Source of the DNA: Carettochelys insculpta
Lineage: Eukaryota; Chordata; Testudines; Carettochelyidae
Assembly: GCF_033958435.1 (NCBI RefSeq)
Contig: NC_134138.1
Span: forward strand, 30,410,598 to 30,474,597
Length of the DNA: 64,000 bases
Reading direction: 5' to 3'
Shown: positions 52,091 through 64,000 of the stretch, piece after piece
Layout of the letters: every line of letters begins with the position of its first letter
How positions within the stretch are numbered: the first letter of the stretch is position 1
Notes under the pieces: generated by a model
What the model was told of the DNA's origin: nothing
Seen by the model: only the letters and a program-made list of their open reading frames with translations
Databases searched by the model: none
Program-made: the position numbers and the translations under genes

Positions 52091-52660
52091 GAAGTCATTC
52101 TTCTGCTCTGCTCTCCACTGGTTAGGCCTCAGCTGCAGTATTGTGTTCAGTTCTGGGCACCGTCGTTCAAGAAAGATGTGGAGAAATTAGAGAGGGTCCA
52201 GAAAAGAGCGACAAGAATGATTAAAGGTCTAGAGAATGTGACCTATGAAGAAAGGCTGAAGGAATTGGGCTTGTTTACTTTGGAAAAGAGAAGATTGAGG
52301 GGTGACATGATAGCGGTTTTCAGGTATCTAAAAGGGTGTCATAAAGAGGAGGGAGAAAACTTGTTCTTTTTGGCCTCTGAGGATAGAACAAGAGGCAATG
52401 GACTAAAACTGCAGCAGGGGAGGTTTAGGTTGGACATTAGGAAAAAGTTCCTAGCTTTCAGGGTGGTCAAACGGTGGAATAAATTGCCAAGGGAGGTTGT
52501 GGAATCTCCATCGCTGGAGATATTTAAGAACAGGTTAGATAGATGTCTATCAGGGATGGTTTAGACAGTACTTGGTCCTGCCATTGGGGGAGGGGGCTGG
52601 ACTCGATGTCCTCTCGAGGTCCCTTCCAGTCCTAGTGTTCTATGATTCTATGATTCATGA
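52091..52660 (+). mobile_element. CR1 LINE 3' end, well preserved
   Basis: Encodes the C-terminal end of CR1 ORF2 without a stop over 128 codons (52178-52564), including [17 protein letters not shown] and [19 protein letters not shown]. The CR1 3' tail follows: GACTCGATGTCCTCTCGAGG and the ATTCTATGATTCTATGATTC terminal repeat. 5'-truncated as most CR1 copies are. One of the youngest CR1 copies here. Confidence 0.93.
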
Positions 52661-53040
52661 GAGGCTGGGTGCTTAAGCACTGATGACTACTTCTGGGAAA
52701 TCCACTAGTTCCTTTTTGCATATTTTTCTTAATGTGGAATAAGAATCTAGTGGTTTGAACGCATACTCAGCCCAGGCAAAAGTCCTAGAAAATGTAATGA
52801 GGTGGAACCAACAGGTGTCATAGGTGGGCCAATAGGAGTCTTTAGAAATTATTCTAGAAACCCTCCAGAATTTAGTAAAGAATAATACCTTCTCTGAAGC
52901 CTATAGGATTCTGTTGCAGAGCTATAATTTTCTATTAAATTCTGTACAACGATTTTGAAGGAGCCAGAGAGAGAGTATCATTTTCCATGAAATTATATAA
53001 CATTTTTCCACACACAACAAAAATGCTGTATCACTAATTC

Positions 53041-53130
53041 ATAAATGACTTGAGCAAATCAGTTAACGTCTCCTTTTACTCATCTGTAAAATGGGGATAA
53101 TATATCTTCCCCAAGGGTGTGATTGGGAAA
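53041..53130 (+). mobile_element. MIR-like ancient SINE fragment
   Basis: CTTTTACTCATCTGTAAAAT followed by GGGGATAATAT is the conserved MIR core, with matching sequence before it (CAAATCAGTTAACGTCTCC). Confidence 0.65.
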
Positions 53131-54929
53131 AACGTCAGTGGTGTTCCAGTGCAGATGAATTGCTCCAATGAGTGTGAATACCACCAGGAAGTTCAGTCAT
53201 TTTGCAGTTCTCAGCAATGCATGTCATGGTTTGTGGCTGCCCACACTGACATAATGGATTGTTTTAAAAAATGCCACCAAAATTCCATTACAGTAGCAAT
53301 TCCATGTGCAGTATGAAAGTGGTTCAACAGGCTCCACTGCCTTCGCAGTAAATCAAACCCAGGGTGTCATTGAATGGGATATGAGAGAAGATAATTATAT
53401 GTCACTTTTTCTGTGGATCACGAATCTCACCATGTGTCCTCTACCATGAGTTCCTTACCCAGTAAATTTATCCACAATGGGAGATGTGAGGGCAGACAAC
53501 CATGTGGTAGATTAAACAAGCCTTTAATTAGCAATAGATGTGGCATATCACAATTTTGTCATGAGCTTTGTTGAGCTTTCTTCTCTGCAAACATTGGTAG
53601 AGCAATATTACACAACTGGTAACTATGATAAGTGAGTAGATTTAAGTGTGCCTGGAATAATATGCATAGTGTAATTTAGACGTATGCCAGTCATCTTTGC
53701 AGGAGACAAGCAAGGCCGCACTTGAGTTAAATATTCCACCACTGAATAATGAAGTGCCAAGGCTGAAGTACGTAACACTTGGGCATTGGTGCTCTGTGTT
53801 TTTCTGGCTAGTCTTCTAACCTAAATTTTGATCTTTGTTGCAATCTTTGTAAAATGGCCACACAACTCAATAAGTACCCAACTACATGAAATGCTGTTTG
53901 GAAAAATTAACAGTCCAACTATCAGAATCTTCCTTGAAAAACATAGACTTAGTTTGTCATCATTAGTGGTATTCATTAAGCTAATACCAGGTTTCTTTCT
54001 GATTGAGGTAAATTTATGTGTAGTATGATGGCCAGTTGAAAAAGATGTGACCAAATTATACATTTAGTTTAAAAAACATTTCTAAAAACAATTTGAGATT
54101 AAATATATATAGCTAAATATTGGCCAGCCTTACCAGCTGCTCCTTGGATCTGCTAGATACTTTGGAAGCTTTTTGAAGACAAAGATGAACAGATGCTGTG
54201 TTTTTGACATCACTAAGCAGGCAATGGAGATTAGTAAATTGCCAGGTAGCCACTAAAATTATTCCATAAAGAATAATGAAATTCATTATAAACAGCAAAA
54301 CAAACAAAAAGGGAATTAGCCATAAAAGAAGAAGTGGGGAGGGAGAATTTAAGATAAATAATAAAATTAAATCTGTAATCTAATTTTAATCCTTAAAGGA
54401 AATATGCCAATAAAAGAATAAAAATACTTAATATAGCACACTTCCTTCAAGTATGATTTACTACAATAGCTAATCACTGAGATTTTAATATGGCAAATGT
54501 AAAGCATTGTTCTAGCTTGTTGTAGCACTTAAAGTAAATGCATAGACACTTAAAATTAAATCTCTCAGTTGCTTGCAAAAATCAGATGTAAATGATCACA
54601 CCATTCAGCAGATAGCAGTGTTAAGGCTTAATGCTCATAATCCCATTTTTATTTGCATGTCTAGATCAGTTGTTTGGTAAGGTCTGGGTTTTCACTTAAT
54701 CTGGTCAGTTATGATTTGTAATCTTTATGCCAAACTTTTCACTGCCAGAAACACTGTCGTCAATGGAAACAATAAGTTGTTTACGCAAATCACAGGCAAA
54801 AAATTATGACATGAAACACACCACTAACATAGTGGGAATACACAAACATTATTACTCTGTACTGTAATTATTTTTAAATGTCTTACCTATTTACACCCTA
54901 GTTAATTCAGAACTGACTTAAAAAGTGAT
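53131..54929. other. AT-rich intergenic DNA
   Basis: No gene or nameable repeat; ORFs are short and composition-driven. Confidence 0.5.
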
Positions 54930-55010
54930 TGTTGTGTATTAAGTTATTATAGCGCTAGGTCTTGTATATTGAGCTGTTGCAGTGATAGATCTGGTGTATA
55001 GCCCTTTGGA
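54930..55010 (+). mobile_element. Partial LTR-like sequence, opposite in orientation to the gypsy element
   Basis: TGTTGTGTATT, then GTCTTGTATATTGAGCTGTTGCAG and TGATAGATCTGGTGTAT, parallels the start of the minus-strand LTR at 57046 but runs on the plus strand. Confidence 0.45.
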
Positions 55011-55139
55011 GCAAAGATGGGCAGACATTATTCTGTGGTAAGAGACAGTAGTGATAGAGCCCCTTATGCACCACAATAGTCTACAGCTCCTGGGACTTCT
55101 CATCAATGTGCATCTATAAATACGCTTGACTCAGATCAC

Positions 55140-56730
55140 TTTTTCTGAACGTTTTTTCCCCAGCCAAGCCTGCAAAGAGGTCATCAATGTAGGGAAGTGA
55201 GTATTGCTCTGCACACAACACCAGATTAACAGTCACCTTAAAATCTCTGCAAATCTGAATGGAGACATCTTTCTTCAATATTGGAACAACTGGAGTTGCC
55301 CATAGACTATGGTTAAGTGGTATTAAGACTTAATTTTTGACTAGGTGGTGCCAGGCTGCTTCAACTTTAGGACTGATGGTATATGGCACATTTTTGGCCT
55401 TCAGATGTTTTGGTTGGCTGCTAGGTTAAATGGTCAAGTTCATGGTGATTCAGCTGATACTTCCCAGATCCTCTCCAAAATAGCAGCCTGTTTCTATAAT
55501 AGATCAGTCAGACCTGTTTCTTCTTTAGTCATCTGGTGCATTTCTGCCCAGTTTAGATGGATTTTCTGAAGCTATGATCTACCCATTGAGGCTGGGCAAT
55601 AGCCTTTCACCACAAACAATGGCAATTCAGAAGCCTGTCCATTTAGCTCCACCTTAATATCAGTAGTACCCAACAAGGATACAGCTTTTCCTGTATAAGT
55701 TTTTTGTACAGTCTTTGTTGGTTTTAGCAGCAGGTGCTTCAAGTTTTCCTTTTACAGTGTCTGAGATAGCAAAACTGCTGCACTATTGTCCAGTTCCATG
55801 CATACAGGTTTGCCATCCAACAACAGGGTTTACCCAGTATTCATGTGAGCCCGTTAGCTAAGACAAAACATGGAGAGATTCTTCTTCTTCAGATGGGGCA
55901 TCACCTTGATGATCCTGAGTCTGCTTGAGGATATGCAGATTTTCCTTTTTTCATCCACCAGACTGCAGGCCTGTTTTTCTTTTGTTCGCAGGCATGTTCA
56001 ATGTGTCCCTTTTTGCCCCACTGAAGACACACAAGGTCCGTACACTAGCATTCTGATGCATGGTGACTCAGCTTACCCAGTGGTAACATTCCTGGGTCCC
56101 TGCTGTTTTGGAGGTAGGTTCTTGGGGCACCTTATGCACCCTTGGGAGTGTACTAAGCTATTGCTTCCTCCCATGTGGCCAGTTCCATGGAGACCGCAAT
56201 ATCAACAGCCTTCTGCAGGGTGAGCTGGACCTCTGTTAAGAGGTGCTTGCATGTAGCTATACTGTGCAGGCCACACACTAACCTATCACTAACCTTCATT
56301 TAACATCTTCTTAAATTCATAGTGTTCCACAAGCTGTTTCAAAGTTGCTACAAATTGTGCAACTGTTACATTTTCTTTTTGATCTCTTTTGTGGAACCTA
56401 TACCGTTCTGCAAGTACCAGTGGTATTGGAGCATAATTTCGTCTCTGGCTTAACAGGGTGCTGTAAACTGTATAGAAGGGAGTAAGTCTTGGCTCCTACA
56501 ACACTTACGAATATTGGCACCTTCTCTTCCCCAATGTCATTTGCAATAACAAGATGCTACAAATGCTCAGTGCATTTGTGCCACTGCCCTATAGTCTCCT
56601 CACAATACCCCAGTGGCCCTGTAAGTGTAGTGCCATGGCTATCTATCTATCTATCTAATCAGCCGCAGGAGCTAATTCCAGTAAGAACAAAGCAGACCCT
56701 GGTTTTAGTTTCAATTTGCACCATCAGTGT
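55140..56730 (-). pseudogene. Ty3/gypsy gag-protease-RT 5' half, broken
   Basis: Minus-strand readings give gag first (about 56720-56200: RYRFHKRDQKENVTVAQFV, LTLQKAVDIAVSMELA), then a decayed zinc-knuckle region (about 56040). A retropepsin-like segment follows with VCMELDNSAAV in place of the usual D-[TS]-G (about 55800). Last is the start of the reverse transcriptase (about 55390-55140: SLWATPVVPILKKDVSIQIC, YSLPYIDDLFAGLAG-like reading). It stops before the catalytic core. Frameshifts and stops are frequent. Confidence 0.75.
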
Positions 56731-56734
56731 AACA

Positions 56735-57046
56735 GTCAGTTCCCCCCACCCCCACTGCCTCAGAAGAGCAAAAATGTTGTGTTCTTATATTGATTTTGTC
56801 TTTTGCAGGAGGCAGCAGAGGAATCCCATTGTCATTGCCACTTTATTATATTGTTTGGAATCGCAGAGATTAGGAAGAAATCACTTGAATGCAGAGAGCT
56901 CTTTTCCCATTTATTTATTAGAACCAATCAAAACTGGAGGGGCTAACTTCCTAATGATTTAACTCAGTTACTATGACAACAATAGATTAATCACTACAAC
57001 AACTCGATACACAAGATCTATCTCTGCAACAGCCCAATACACAACA
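56735..57046 (-). mobile_element. Gypsy LTR lying between 3' and 5' halves
   Basis: On the minus strand a polypurine run (AAGGCAGATGGGGGAATA) is followed directly by TGTTGTGTATTGGGCTGTTG, the LTR start at 57046. Inside are AATAAATAAATGGG and AATAAA. A primer-site-like TGGTGCAAATTGAAAC follows near 56730-56715. The lower end is approximate. Confidence 0.65.
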
Positions 57047-57269
57047 TATTCCCCCATCTGCCTTAGCAGAACTAATATTAAACTACGGAAGGAAGGTAGA
57101 CTGCCACATTTCCCAGTTAACCCTGATGATTATCTTGCCCTGTAACTGAGGCCTAGCCTTAGCTAATGGTCCAGCCATTGAGGAGGTCTTCTATTTTTAG
57201 GCGGATTATGATAGGTCTCTGGTGTTCTTGCACCTGAAAGTATTATGGATGTGGGCCTAACCCTGGGCT

Positions 57270-58865
57270 CAGGACTCAAAGCATGAACAGGTTAGGCTGT
57301 TGAGTCAGCTCACTCAGGGACAGGGTTTGTGTTTCCACTTGTGGTGATGGAGGAAGAGAATCAGGAAAAGGTGACTCTTGACTCAGTATATCACCAGTAG
57401 TGGTGAGGTCTGGCAACTCAGCTGGAGATGTGTTCTGGGGTAGGCAAAACCTGACAACAGTTGATCTACATGCAGCCACCAGAGGCAATCTCTGCAGTTG
57501 GGACCGTGTAGGAACCCATATAACTCCAGAAGCATAGTTCCAAGCCAAAGCCAGCTGTCCAGGACTAAAGAGTCAGTCTTTGCCCTGGATGCAGGCCTGA
57601 TGACTTGACTTTGCTGTTAATGTTGCACAATTTGTTATGGTTCAGAAGATTTCAGCAGATCAAAGCAAGTGCACATCTGATGTCCAATTATTAGATAGTC
57701 CAAGGACACTTTGATTGTAACATGAGGTGTGTTTCTGTAGGATGATAAGATGTCCAGATGCTTTTGGATGAGCGAATGTCCCCTGGCTGATTTCAAAGCT
57801 TGTTTTGTTGTCTGCACCAACCTTTCAGCTAATGCTCTGGTGGATGGATAATACGGTGCTGAAGTGATGTGATGAATCCCATTTGATTTCATAAAATTTC
57901 CAAACCCCTGAAAAACAAACTGTGGATGGTTATCACTCACAATTATTCTGGCAGACCAAAGTGACTAAAGATTAAATGCAGTTTTTGGGTAGTACTCTCA
58001 AAGTCTTAAAGAGACTTCTGGCCATTCAGAATGGGCATCTACCACCACCAGGAACATGCTTCCTTCAAATGGGCCAGGAAAATCAACATAAATATGCTGC
58101 CATGTGTTTTCAGGCCAATTCCATGGGTGTAGAGTGCAAACTGGGGTGCCATCTCTCACACCCTGACATGAAATATGAGCACTTGGCCTCCTCTGCAACG
58201 GCATAGTCCAAAACCAGGCCACCAGAAAGAGTTTCACAAAATTTATCTCATGCACACCATGCACAGTGACCTGAATGTAGCTGTTCTAACATTGGGGATT
58301 TCAATAGTGTTGGAATAATGACACACATTCCCCACAACAAGCATCCAAAATAGACTGATAATTCTGTCCTCTTTGACAATGAAGGGAACAAGGTAGGGTC
58401 AGACCTGAGAGTTCCGTAGAGATGTCCCATGCATCACTAGGTCCATAATGTGGGACAGAACAAGGTCGTGAGTTGCTCTCTTAACCTCAGTAGCAGTGAT
58501 GGAAGTGTTCTGTACATGTTCCAAGTAGAAGATTTCCTTCTGGCCAATATCTTTATGTTTGACTGGCAAAGGCAGCCTTAAGATACCATCTGCACTGCAA
58601 TGGAGAGCGGATTTCCTATATCTGATTTCATATGTGTGTCCAGACAACAACGCTCACTTTTGCGTATGACCAGCAGCCAATGGTGGAATGCCTGTGTATG
58701 GACCAAAAGCTGAAGTCAGAGGTCAATCGTTGGTGAGAAGTATAAGCTTCTGTCCAAACAGGTACTGATGAAATTTCTGAATCCTGAAAATGATTCCCAA
58801 TGCTTCAGGCTTGATTTGTTCATAGTTAGTTTCTGCCTAGCTTAAGATGCAAAAGCAATTGGTCT
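57270..58865 (-). pseudogene. Ty3/gypsy RNase H-integrase 3' half, broken
   Basis: Minus-strand order: end of RT/RNase H (PIAFAS and FHQYLFG-like readings, 58860-58740); the linker GHTYEIRYRKSALHCSADGI (about 58630); integrase zinc-binding and core regions (CQGVRDGTPVCTLHPWNWPE; HIYVDFPGPFEGSMFLVVVD at about 58080); SDNHPQFVFQGFGNFMKSNG with HHITSAPYYPS (about 57930); AERLVQTTKQALKS; and SYRNTPHVT (about 57730). The DDE integrase family is clear. Stops and frameshifts break it. A CR1 abuts its upstream side at 58868. Confidence 0.85.
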
Positions 58866-58867
58866 CT

Positions 58868-59258
58868 CTTATTTTGAAAGCATAATGTCTCCTCACCTCA
58901 AAAAAGATCTTTTGGCATTAGAAAAGGTTCAGAAAAGGGCAATTAAAATGATTAGGGGTTTGGAACAGGTCCCATATGAGGAGAGGTTAAAGAAACTGGA
59001 ACTTTTCAGTTTAGAAAAGAGAAGGTTGGGGGGATATGATAGAAGTATATAAAATCATGAGCAGTGTGGAAAGGGTGAACAAAGAAAAATTATTTACTTG
59101 TTTCCATAATATAAGAAGTAGAGGACACCAAATTAAATTAATGGGTAGCAGGTTTAAAACTAATAAAAGAAAATTCTTTTTCACACAGCACACAAGCAAC
59201 CTATGGAATTCCTTGCCAGAGAAGGCTATGAAGGCTAGGACTATAAGAGAGTTAGAAG
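58868..59258 (+). mobile_element. CR1 fragment inserted in or beside the gypsy element
   Basis: Plus-strand CR1 C-terminal text (ALEKVQKRAIKMIRGLEQVP-like reading; MIEVYKIMSSVERVNKEKLF; HTSNLWNSLPEKAMKARTI). It lacks the 3' tail. Confidence 0.85.
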
Positions 59259-59320
59259 GAAGGAAAGGTAGGGCATCCACAGAGACAGCAAGAAACTACA
59301 GAAATCTCCTTCTTCTGTAG

Positions 59321-59640
59321 CTGAATTCTCAGCTGTCCATCCACTGACTGTCCTCCCCTCCCATGATTGCGTCCGATCCCTGGAAATAATACAGGGACCC
59401 TGAAAAACTTGAAGAAAGAAAAGATAGGAAAGTTTTTGAAAAAAAAATTGCTGAGGGGAGAGTCATTGGCTTCCTGGTGCACTATATGACTTCTGTGCAC
59501 TGGCTGTATTCTCAGCTGTGAACCACTGAGTGTCCCCCCTCCTGTGATTGCATCTGATTCCTGAAAATAATACAAGGACCCTGACTGCATTCTCACAGTT
59601 AGAAGAAAGAGGAGAGAAAAGTCTAGGAAAAAAGATTTTT
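59321..59640. repeat. Diverged direct duplication, period about 183 bp
   Basis: CTGAATTCTCAGCTGTCCAT near 59321 recurs as CTGTATTCTCAGCTGTGAAC near 59504. Both are followed by a CCACTGA-TGTCC block, a TGATTGC(G/A)TC block and AATAATAC(A/)AGGGACCCTGA-like text. Family unknown. Confidence 0.65.
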
Positions 59641-59954
59641 GACTTCCCTCTTTACTACACAGACATCGTCACCATGGGCAATGCCAAAACAAGCAAGTAA
59701 AAGGAACAGCGCTGGGAGGAGAGCACAGCTGGCCTCCCGGATAGCATATTGCAGTAACTCTGACGTTCAAAAAGACTGCCGGTTGCTGCAGATGTTAGAC
59801 TTCATAGGGGTATAAATATACACATTAAATGAAGACGTAATAGTTCCCAAAATACACCACACATCCTTCCCCCACAGAAATCAGTGATTTTAGTCCCAAA
59901 TCATTTCTAACACTCTTTACATTGAAGACTTGTGTTCTTCAGTGTCACTGTGTA

Positions 59955-60635
59955 CAGTAAAGCCTCAACTTACATGCTGGTTGCATTCCTAGGCCACTGC
60001 ATGTAAGTTGAATTTCTTGCTAGTTGAATGGGGGAGTTAGAACCCCCACCAGCTCCAGTAGGGAGCCAGCTTGCTGGGGGTGGGGGTGGAAATCCCGGGA
60101 GCCAGCCAGGTGGTGCAGCACTTCACTTGCCAGCTCCTGGCTCCCCCAGCTGGGAGAAGTTGGGGGAAGCTATGTTGCCATGGCTGCCTGCCGTCCTGGC
60201 TCCCCCAGCTGGGGGAAGCCGGGGAACAGACTGGTGGGGTGGCGGGGCTTCTCCCTGGTTTCTCCCAATGGAGGGAGCCGGATGGGCAGACAGCCACAGC
60301 ATGTGGCTTTTTCCCAGCTTCCCCGAAGTGAGGGAGCCAGGGGACAGACTGGTGGGGTTTCTGCCCAGCTGACCCCAGCTGAGGGATCCAGGTGGACAGA
60401 CAGCCGCGGTGTGCAGCTTCTCCCTAGCCTCCCTCAGCAGGGGAAGCTGGGAACTGGAGCAGGGAGCTGGCAGAGGAGTTGTGTTCTAGCCAGCCCCCAA
60501 CCCTGGGAAGCCCAGGAACGTATTTGTGTAACTATGCAAATAATGTGCAGCTAGCGTTTCATCTCTGATTTCCACTCAGATTAATCCAAGTAATGCGCAA
60601 GTCAAAATCATGTAAAGAGCAGTTTTATTGTACTG
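59955..60635. mobile_element. Tigger/mariner-like MITE with GC-rich minisatellite core
   Basis: Starts after TA with CAGTAAAGCCTCAACTTACATG-like text and ends with the complement of CAGTACAATAAAACTGCTCTTTACATG-like text. The core (about 60055-60520) repeats CTCCCCCAGCTGGGGGAAG-type and GACAGACTGGTGGGGT-type blocks at irregular 70-100 bp intervals. The long overlapping ORFs here are composition artefacts. Confidence 0.55.
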
Positions 60636-63600
60636 TGCAATCTTCCTCCTTAAAACTATACAGTGCAAACCCAGTCTTGGCTCTTATATGCTCATTTCCC
60701 CATATGTATGGCTGCTTCCTATGAGATATGCTTGCACAGGGTTATGCAATACAGTAACTTGTGAAACTGTGATAGGAAAGATGCTAAGCAAATACAAATT
60801 GCGTTGTTTTTATGCTCTTCATCTTTAGCATTCAACAAGATATGTTCAGGAACCTACCTGAAGATCGAAAAATCATTTGCAGAACACCACAGGAGAAAAC
60901 AAATGCAGCACTCTGGACTTTCTATTTACTTCCATGGATTCAAAGAAACATATAGCTGTGGAACAAATTATCGCACTCAACCAGAATATATTTATTCACC
61001 TAGTCATACCAGAGTCATATTTATTTTAATGATTCATAAACATCTCTGGTTCCAGTAGCTCCTGATTAACTCATCTGTTCAGTGGTGTCAGCTGATGCTA
61101 AGGGAATGAGTTATTGTACAATACCAGATATCACACCAATGCATAAATCCTGCCAATTGAATTGGCAAACTGTCCTGGTAAATATCTTCTGCTGCCTGGA
61201 AAGGAGTATTCTTTGTCCAAAATTCAATATTAATACCCTGCTGACTGGAGCTGAAATACTGTGTTTATATTTCCCTATTCATCTGTACATGATAAAATAC
61301 GTGATGTCCTAAAATGTTGATTCCTCATTTCCACTCCTTCAGATTAAATTACAGTACCCCCTCAAGAAAAATGCTTGAACATTACCTTGAGACCACAAGA
61401 AATCTCAAGAACAATGCCACACTGCCTGAGATGTGCGGTGACAGAACCATCTTACCATCACATCCATATAAAACACAGATGTTACCCTACCTACATTGGA
61501 GGCATAAGCAAGTCGACTAAGCCATAACAGAATGGTCAAACTCAGTGCTGATGGAACATATGTAGAACATAGCTTTGGGCAGCCAAATGCTTTGATCTTA
61601 TTCCAACTGCACACTGACACTGTGAATTTTAACCATAAAGTAACTGGTTTACTTATAGACCTACTTCTAGGGATGCTCTAGACAGTACTTAGTCCTGCCA
61701 TGAGGGCAGGGGGCTAGACTCGATGACCTCTCAAGGTCCCTTCCAGTCCTAGCATTCTATGATTCTTCTAAAAATCTGAGTTTGTGTAAAAATGACACCA
61801 CCACATGGCCTGACCAATTGTTGCACTTTCTGGGTGAGCAGGGTCCCTCAAGCACTAACACAGGAATTCCTTTCCAAAAAGCATATGCCAGCTGCTTCAC
61901 AGGTGCAATTTTTATATTGTGGACACCTTTCATTGGCTAGGGATAGAAAAATCCACATAAGAACTTTGGTGTTTCATTGCAGGGAGTTGTGGTGTCTAAC
62001 TTTTAGGTGCAGTGCTGGCCTGTGGAATCTACAGCCCTGAATTAGGCACACTGGTTTCCTATACAATGCATAAGGACAGTTACATATGTAAGGAGGAAAC
62101 CCACAAATACCACCACAGCGAGCAGGAGCCAGCTAAGCTAGCTAGTAGGAAATGCTGAGAAGTGTGGCCTAAGAGGTCACTGGACTTGGGGACTAGAATC
62201 TGAGGCACTGGACTCCTGTTGGCATAGCCACTTCACCTTGCTGAGAAGCATAAACTACACTGTTGGAAGAGCATCTCCCACTGACATAATAGTGTTGACA
62301 GTGTAAAACTTGCACTGCTTCTGGAAGATGGAGGGGTTTTTCACACTGCTGAGCCACATAAAACTTGTTTTTCGAGATGTGCTGCTCCTGTCCATTCCAA
62401 TATATGTATGTCTACCTGCATGCCAATCACTGGAAGACTTTTCCCTAGCAACATCCATTGGCTGCAGTGCTCTCATGGTGCCACCTCCCTGACTTCACAT
62501 ACATACCCCTGCTGACCCATGCCCTGCTCAGTTCCTTCTTGCTGGAACAGTATAACAGAGAAGTGGGAGAGTCTGGAATGGACAGGAGCAACACATCCGG
62601 AAGAACAACAGTTATGATAACTTAGCTGCTTTTAAGAAAGATGCTCTCCTTTAGCTCGCTTAGATTTTCTCTCAATAGGAATTATTCTGCGGAAAGTCAG
62701 TGTCAGTCTGAAGAGATTTTTAAGAAGTCAGAGAGGATGAGGTAGGGAAATACCAATGTAGTGATCCAATTTCCATCTATATATTATACTATATCTTTGT
62801 TTCCATAGAATACACTTTTTGTCATTGAGTTTCACTTTACTGTCTACAACTTTCCTAGCACAGGCAGGAAACAGAACTAGATGCAGAAGCAGTGCCCTGC
62901 TGTTTTTTCCAACTCCCTCTGCAGCCTGATTTTGTTTATAATTTTACAAAATGGTTAACGCAGACTGCAAAAAAAATATATGGACCTCACCATGACCAAC
63001 TGGCCAAGTGTTTCACAGCTGAAGTTTGCATGTGCTATGAACACCCTCACTTTTGACTATAACTTTTACTGTGGTTATAGTTGAAAAAAGTTCTGTAAAT
63101 GCCATAGAAGATGTGTTACTCAGTCCTGCAACAACCCAAAATCTCCGTAAGACAACATTTTTAATCTTCAGAGAAAGTCCAGGACTGTATTTCAGCATAA
63201 CCAAGTTGCATACTTGCTCCTACCATTTTTCCTGAGCCTAAGTGACCTAGTCAGGCATTAGTGCTATATAGGAAAACTGTAAAAAGGTAGATAGATCCTT
63301 TGAAGGGAATGATGCATAAACTGTGACTAACTAGCTGCCTCTCAGGCTGTTGATCTCTTTAGCTAACTAATAGCTCAATTGAGCAGACAGGTGCAGGGAG
63401 TAAGGAAGTCTCCTGCAGGAGATGCAGGATCAGGGAAAAGCTACACTCAGCCAGGCAGAAAACCTGGTGGGGTAGGGGGCTATATCTTACAAAGGTAGCA
63501 GCTCTCTGAGGCAGAGACCTGGGGAGGATCCAGGTGGCATGAATTACTTTTTTGTTCAAACCCAAGCACAGTTCAAATTAAATCAAGATGAACAGATGTA

Positions 63601-64000
63601 GCCCAAAGAAAAATGATTGGTTAACTGTGGGCACCAACTCCACGACTCTTGGCTAATGGAAGCTGTGGAGCCAGCACTTGGGATGGGGTTGGGGCAGTGC
63701 GCACAGTTGCTTAGTCACATCTCTGGTGGAAACAGCAGGGACACCGCTTGTGGGAAGTTGCCAGAGACGAACGTCCCCTGGATCCAGCACCCTGAAGCCC
63801 CTTCTGTGCCTCAGCCCCCTGCCCTCAGCCCAAACTCCCTCCTTAACTGAAATTTTGAACTTACCAGCACCCCCCAAGATGCCAGATACAAAAAGCTTTT
63901 GCGTTACCAGTTTAATAAAGAGACAGTTCTGTTACTGGGATGATATAAATACACAAAGCAGGTGCAATGTACAATGAGGAATATATTTCATAAAAACAAA
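60636..64000. other. Intergenic to the window end
   Basis: No gene recognised on either strand. One CR1 tail at 61660-61767 is the only nameable repeat. Confidence 0.5.
61660..61767 (+). mobile_element. CR1 3' terminal fragment
   Basis: GACAGTACTTAGTCCTGCCA, AGACTCGATGACCTCTCAAG and the terminal CATTCTATGATTCTT match the CR1 tail at 52565-52657. Confidence 0.9.

Noticed and set aside
56489..56962. Plus-strand ORF of 157 codons
   Set aside because: Antisense to the gypsy gag and LTR; no similarity to a protein on this strand.
60024..60554. Overlapping ORFs of 176, 114 and 86 codons
   Set aside because: All come from a GC-rich tandem repeat where stops are rare in several frames; proteins are Gly/Pro/Ser-rich low complexity.
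22776..64000. UTP23 or other neighbours of RAD21
   Set aside because: Expected from conserved gene order, but no exon with UTP23-like coding text was recognised on either strand.

Overview
The window is vertebrate nuclear DNA. It carries most of one protein-coding gene, RAD21 (cohesin kleisin subunit), on the + strand, plus more than 40 kb of repeat-rich sequence downstream. The repeats point to a turtle: CR1 LINEs dominate, one SINE has a tRNA-like head and a CR1-like tail as in the cryptodiran Pol III SINEs, and there are Penelope-like fragments and many Harbinger-type MITEs with TTCGAAGT-rich ends. A softshell turtle is my guess from memory of such MITEs; nothing in the window proves the species.

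Layout. 1-5098: intron or upstream DNA with an old CR1, a Penelope-like insertion and a MITE. 5099-21181: twelve RAD21 coding exons (equivalent to human exons 3-14), all with usable splice sites and an unbroken frame of 582 codons. The first coding exon, about 48 residues, is not in the window. The introns carry a nearly complete hAT transposon and several MITEs. 21182 to about 22775: RAD21 3' UTR ending at an AATAAA signal. 22.8-64 kb: no cellular gene that I can recognise. From general knowledge UTP23 lies downstream of RAD21 in vertebrates, but I see no UTP23 exon here.

The intergenic part is a layered record of transposition: a CR1 broken by at least six later insertions (about 29.75-33.9 kb); an inverted-arm Penelope-like element inserted in a DNA transposon relic (37.1-38.5 kb); a full-length degenerate Harbinger with both transposase and Myb-like partner (39.0-41.8 kb); a young non-LTR retrotransposon with a 663-codon open frame (42.1-44.5 kb); a decayed retroviral env with its 3' LTR (48.6-51 kb); and a minus-strand Ty3/gypsy element in 3'half-LTR-5'half order (55.1-58.9 kb).

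The most interesting signal is a set of Penelope-like fragments. Three have clear 10-12 bp target duplications, three are built as inverted pairs, and several retain hammerhead-ribozyme-like cores. Coordinates of repeats are hand-read; edges without a target duplication may be off by tens of bases.
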